Source of the DNA: Hoeflea_A sp040932035
GTDB taxonomy: Bacteria; Pseudomonadota; Alphaproteobacteria; Rhizobiales; Rhizobiaceae
Assembly (NCBI RefSeq): GCF_040932035.1
Contig: NZ_JBFRBB010000001.1
Coordinates: 1,736,001 to 1,800,000, forward strand
Length of the DNA: 64,000 nucleotides
Reading direction: 5' to 3'
The notes under the pieces were generated by a model. That model was not told the DNA's origin and searched no databases. It saw only the letters and a program-made list of their open reading frames with translations. The first letter of the stretch is position 1. Every line of letters begins with the position of its first letter. Made by a program: the position numbers and the translations under genes. Shown one piece after another: positions 61,343 to 64,000 of this stretch.

Positions 61343-63793
61343 CTAGGCCTTCACTCGAGACATCGCCGGATCGTAAAGCGGCTGAAGATGAACGCGGCAG
61401 GGAACACGTGCGGTCGCGACCTCAAGCTCGTATCTGCCGCCGAGGACATAGCCGGTGTCGATACCGCCGTCATTGCGGATATATCCGTAGCCTATGTTCG
61501 TTTCAACGTGATGCCCCCAGCCGGCCGACGTCAGCCAGCCGGCGCGCTTCCCATCGCGGAATATGGTCTCGCGGCCGAGCAGCGTTATGACTGGATCGTC
61601 GACGGTAAAGCAGGCGAGCATCTTTGAAAGGCCGGCCTCCTGCTGTCTTATCAGTGCGGATTTGCCTTTGAAGTCGATCTCTTTGTTGAGCTTTACCGCC
61701 CAGCCCAGCCCCGCCTCCAGCGGCGTGTGGTCGGGGCCGATATCGGATCCCCAGGCGCGGTAACCCTTTTCCAACCGCAGTGATTCTACGGCCCGATAAC
61801 CGGCATTCGCCAGGCCGCACCTTGCACCTGCATCCTGCAACGCTTCGAATACCGACACCGCATATTCCGCCGGCACGTGCAGCTCCCATCCAAGTTCGCC
61901 GACATAGGTAATGCGCAGCGCCAGTACCGAGGCAAACGCAATACCGATTTCACGCACACTCGCAAAAGGAAATGCCGCGTTCGATATATCCTGCTTTGTG
62001 ACAGCCTGCAGGACCTCGCGGGACTTCGGACCCATGAGGGAAAGCACCGCATAGGCCGATGTGACGTCGACGATTTGCGCGTTCATGCCGGCGGGAATGT
62101 TTTTTCTGATCCAGTCGAAATCATGCGTGGCAAATCCAGTGCCGGTGACAATATAGAACGTATCCGCAGCAAGGCGTGTGACAGTCAGGTCGCATTCGAT
62201 GCCGCCATTGTCATTGAGCAACTGCGTATAGGTGACGGTTCCGACCGGTTTGGCAACATCGTTGGCGCAAATCCATGAAAGTGCCGCTTCGGCATCCGGC
62301 CCGGTCACTTTGAATTTGGCGAACGATGTCTGATCAATGAGCACCGCAGCATTGCGGGCCGCGCGGTGCTCGCGCCCAACGGCGTCGAACCAGTTCTGCC
62401 GTCCGAAACTGTATACGTCCCCGGGCATTTCTCCGCTTGCAATGTCAGCAAACCAGTTGGGTCGTTCCCAACCGAGTTTTTCACCGAAACATGCTCCGGC
62501 CGCCTGCAGGTGTGCATAAAGCGGTGAGCGGCGTGACGGCCGGCCTGAGGTGTTTTCCTCGTGTGGCCAGGCCATGGTGTAGTGTTTGCTGTAGGCTTCG
62601 AGTGTTCTTGTGCGCACCCAGTCCGTGTCGAGGTGCGGCTTGCCGAAACGGCGGATGTCGACCGGCCACAAATCATAGGGCGGTTCGCCGGAGGCGACCC
62701 ATTCTGCAAGCGCCATGCCGGCGCCGCCGCCCGAGGCAATGCCGAATGCGTTGAAACCGGCGCCCACAAAAAAACCTCCAAGCTCAGGTGCCTCGCCAAG
62801 AATGAAATTGCCGTCCGGCGTGAAACTCTCAGGACCGTTTACGAGCTGTTTGACGCCGGCAGTTTCAAGCGCCGGAACCCGATCCAGCGACAGGGCCATG
62901 ATCTGCTCGAAATGGTCGAAATCCGAGTTGAGCAGCGTGAAGTGAAAATCGTCCGGAATGCCGTCAACGGCCCAGGGCAGGGGATTGTGTTCGTACCCCC
63001 CCATGACGAGGCCGCCGACGTCCTCCTTGTAGTAGGTGAGACGGTCAGGGTCGCGCAATGTAGGGAGGTCAGGCGTCACGCCCTCTATCGGTTCCGTCAC
63101 CATATACTGGTGTTGAACCGAGACCAGCGGCACGTTGACACCTACGGACGCTGCCAGGTTGCGGCTCCATTGTCCGGCGCAGCAGACGATTTTTTCGCAG
63201 GCAATGCGCCCCTTGTCGGTAACGACACCGGCTACCCGCCCATCGGAGGTTTCAATTCGAACAGCTGCGGTGTCTTCATATATCCGAACACCCGATTGGC
63301 GCGCGCCCCTTGCAAGTGCCTGAGTGATATCGGAAGGGTTGGCCTGGCCATCGGTAGGAAGGAACGCCGCGCCAATAACATCGCCGACCTCCATCAGCGG
63401 CCATAGGTCCTGTGCTTCCTTTGGCGTGAGCAACTGCATTTCAAGCCCGAAGGAGCGTGCCGTGGTCGCCTGGCGTTTGACTTCCGTCCAGCGCTCTTCA
63501 TTGCATGCGAGCCGCAGTCCGCCATTCATCTTCCAGCCGGTCGCAAGGCCGGTTTCTTCTTCCAGCGACCGGTAAAGATCGACCGAGCTGACCAGCAGTT
63601 GCGTAATGTTGGCACTGCTGCGCAACTGACCGACGAGGCCGGCCGCATGAAATGTGCTTCCCGACGTCAGCTTGCAGCGCTCCAGGACGACAGTGTCAGC
63701 CAACCCCAGCTTTCCAAGATGATACGCCGTTGAGCAGCCGACGATCCCGCCGCCGATAACCACCACCTTCACCGACGCCGGAAGATCGGTCAT
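61343..63793 (-). CDS. Dimethylglycine/sarcosine dehydrogenase-like FAD and GcvT-domain protein
   Basis: An 816-residue protein. The N-terminal FAD fold is KVVVIGGGIVGCSTAYHLGKLG and GSTFHAAGLVGQLRSS (residue range about 8-65), and AGFNAFGIASGGGAG is the D-amino-acid-oxidase-type end (near 345). From about residue 430 a GcvT/YgfZ folate-binding domain follows (ENTSGRPSRRSPLYAHL, TLLGRETIFRDGKRAGWLTS). These enzymes demethylate dimethylglycine or sarcosine to feed one-carbon units to tetrahydrofolate. It starts within the stop of the upstream choline-kinase-like gene (ATGA), which fits choline/betaine catabolism. Confidence 0.9.
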   Translation of the reverse strand: MTDLPASVKVVVIGGGIVGCSTAYHLGKLGLADTVVLERCKLTSGSTFHAAGLVGQLRSSANITQLLVSSVDLYRSLEEETGLATGWKMNGGLRLACNEERWTEVKRQATTARSFGLEMQLLTPKEAQDLWPLMEVGDVIGAAFLPTDGQANPSDITQALARGARQSGVRIYEDTAAVRIETSDGRVAGVVTDKGRIACEKIVCCAGQWSRNLAASVGVNVPLVSVQHQYMVTEPIEGVTPDLPTLRDPDRLTYYKEDVGGLVMGGYEHNPLPWAVDGIPDDFHFTLLNSDFDHFEQIMALSLDRVPALETAGVKQLVNGPESFTPDGNFILGEAPELGGFFVGAGFNAFGIASGGGAGMALAEWVASGEPPYDLWPVDIRRFGKPHLDTDWVRTRTLEAYSKHYTMAWPHEENTSGRPSRRSPLYAHLQAAGACFGEKLGWERPNWFADIASGEMPGDVYSFGRQNWFDAVGREHRAARNAAVLIDQTSFAKFKVTGPDAEAALSWICANDVAKPVGTVTYTQLLNDNGGIECDLTVTRLAADTFYIVTGTGFATHDFDWIRKNIPAGMNAQIVDVTSAYAVLSLMGPKSREVLQAVTKQDISNAAFPFASVREIGIAFASVLALRITYVGELGWELHVPAEYAVSVFEALQDAGARCGLANAGYRAVESLRLEKGYRAWGSDIGPDHTPLEAGLGWAVKLNKEIDFKGKSALIRQQEAGLSKMLACFTVDDPVITLLGRETIFRDGKRAGWLTSAGWGHHVETNIGYGYIRNDGGIDTGYVLGGRYELEVATARVPCRVHLQPLYDPAMSRVKA

Positions 63794-64000
63794 TTTGCCT
63801 CCCAGTCTGATTTGTAGCTGTCATAGGCGGCGTTGAAGCGGCGCAGGTTTTCAGCCGTATAGGCGGCGTAATCGAAATCGATTGTCGAATGGATCTCCGA
63901 TACCATCGACCACATGGTCTCCCGCAGCAACGAGGCGCATTTCATCGCCTCGAATCGGGAGCGCAAATTAGCGTCCACGGCGCGCTCGTAATAATTTTCG
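63790..64000 (-). CDS. Choline/aminoglycoside phosphotransferase-like protein (5' end cut by window edge)
   Basis: The frame is open from the right edge to the stop at 63790, giving about 70 C-terminal residues; a GTG at 63978 is only an internal codon. The visible end LRETMWSMVSEIHSTIDFDY then AAYTAENLRRFNAAY is that of choline kinase-type phosphotransferases found next to dimethylglycine dehydrogenases in rhizobia. The catalytic part lies outside the window. It is coupled to the dehydrogenase by an ATGA overlap. Confidence 0.75.
   Translation of the reverse strand, partial: ENYYERAVDANLRSRFEAMKCASLLRETMWSMVSEIHSTIDFDYAAYTAENLRRFNAAYDSYKSDWEAK

Noticed and set aside
1..64000. CRISPR arrays, tRNA or rRNA genes, insertion sequences, prophage or toxin-antitoxin modules
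   Set aside because: I looked for regular spaced repeats, tRNA-type cloverleaf ends (GGTTCGA arms with CCA-type acceptors), transposase motifs and small paired toxin genes, and found none that I could support.

Overview
The window looks like a chromosomal or chromid segment of an alphaproteobacterium, most likely of the order Hyphomicrobiales (Rhizobiales). The evidence is a moderately high GC content, dense ATGA-type translational couplings, a fructose ABC operon in the order frcBCAK with a divergent ROK regulator as in Sinorhizobium, a riboswitch-led thiOSGE cluster, a DUF992 protein, and many sugar ABC and TRAP uptake systems. No rRNA, tRNA, CRISPR array, insertion sequence or phage gene was recognised.

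Left part (1-14 kb): two carbohydrate loci. On the minus strand, 1-8377 is an operon for a MalFGK-type sugar/polyol ABC importer followed by two IolE-like TIM-barrel isomerases and two Gfo/Idh/MocA oxidoreductases. Two identical LacI-type palindromes lie in front of it. Next comes frcBCAK (8703-12389) and, divergently, a ROK repressor whose probable 12-bp inverted-repeat operator touches the -35 box of frcB.

14-27 kb: a secreted protein with eight EF-hand-like loops is divergent to an OmpR/HK two-component pair. Then come three glycosyltransferase-type genes, including a GT11 fucosyltransferase-like enzyme. A second two-component pair sits below a DUF4173 membrane protein and a membrane-anchored serine hydrolase. 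Ferredoxin-NADP reductase follows.

27.7-36.7 kb: a TPP riboswitch, a short coupled leader ORF and thiOSGE (no thiC). Then an LtaS-like sulfatase-fold membrane enzyme, a serine/threonine dehydratase, a LysR regulator divergent to an NmrA-like plus VOC pair, and an RpiR regulator.

36.9-42.4 kb: a catabolic operon with an atypical enolase-superfamily enzyme, a TRAP transporter (DctQ, DctM, DctP), RidA and a creatininase-family hydrolase. A strongly structured, cloverleaf-like intergenic element lies between dctM and dctP. Its substrate is unknown.

42.4-52.7 kb: an XRE regulator with its probable operator and a divergent membrane-SRPBCC protein, a UGT-like glycosyltransferase, a small glyoxalase-related protein, a 2,4-dienoyl-CoA reductase (FadH-like) with a SnoaL-like gene and a divergent PadR regulator, a copper-type P1B ATPase with YHS and heavy-metal-binding domains, and a DUF992 protein.

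52.8-64 kb: an alpha/beta hydrolase of the kynurenine-formamidase type, a membrane-anchored FMN glutamate-synthase-like protein, a tandem duplicate pair of MFS-like transporters divergent to a NarL-type response regulator that converges on a hybrid histidine kinase, and a dimethylglycine/sarcosine dehydrogenase-like gene coupled to a truncated choline-kinase-like gene at the right edge. The best candidates for undescribed biology are the structured element in the TRAP operon, the enolase/RidA/creatininase pathway, the leader ORF in front of thiO and the MFS-MFS/RR/hybrid-HK locus.
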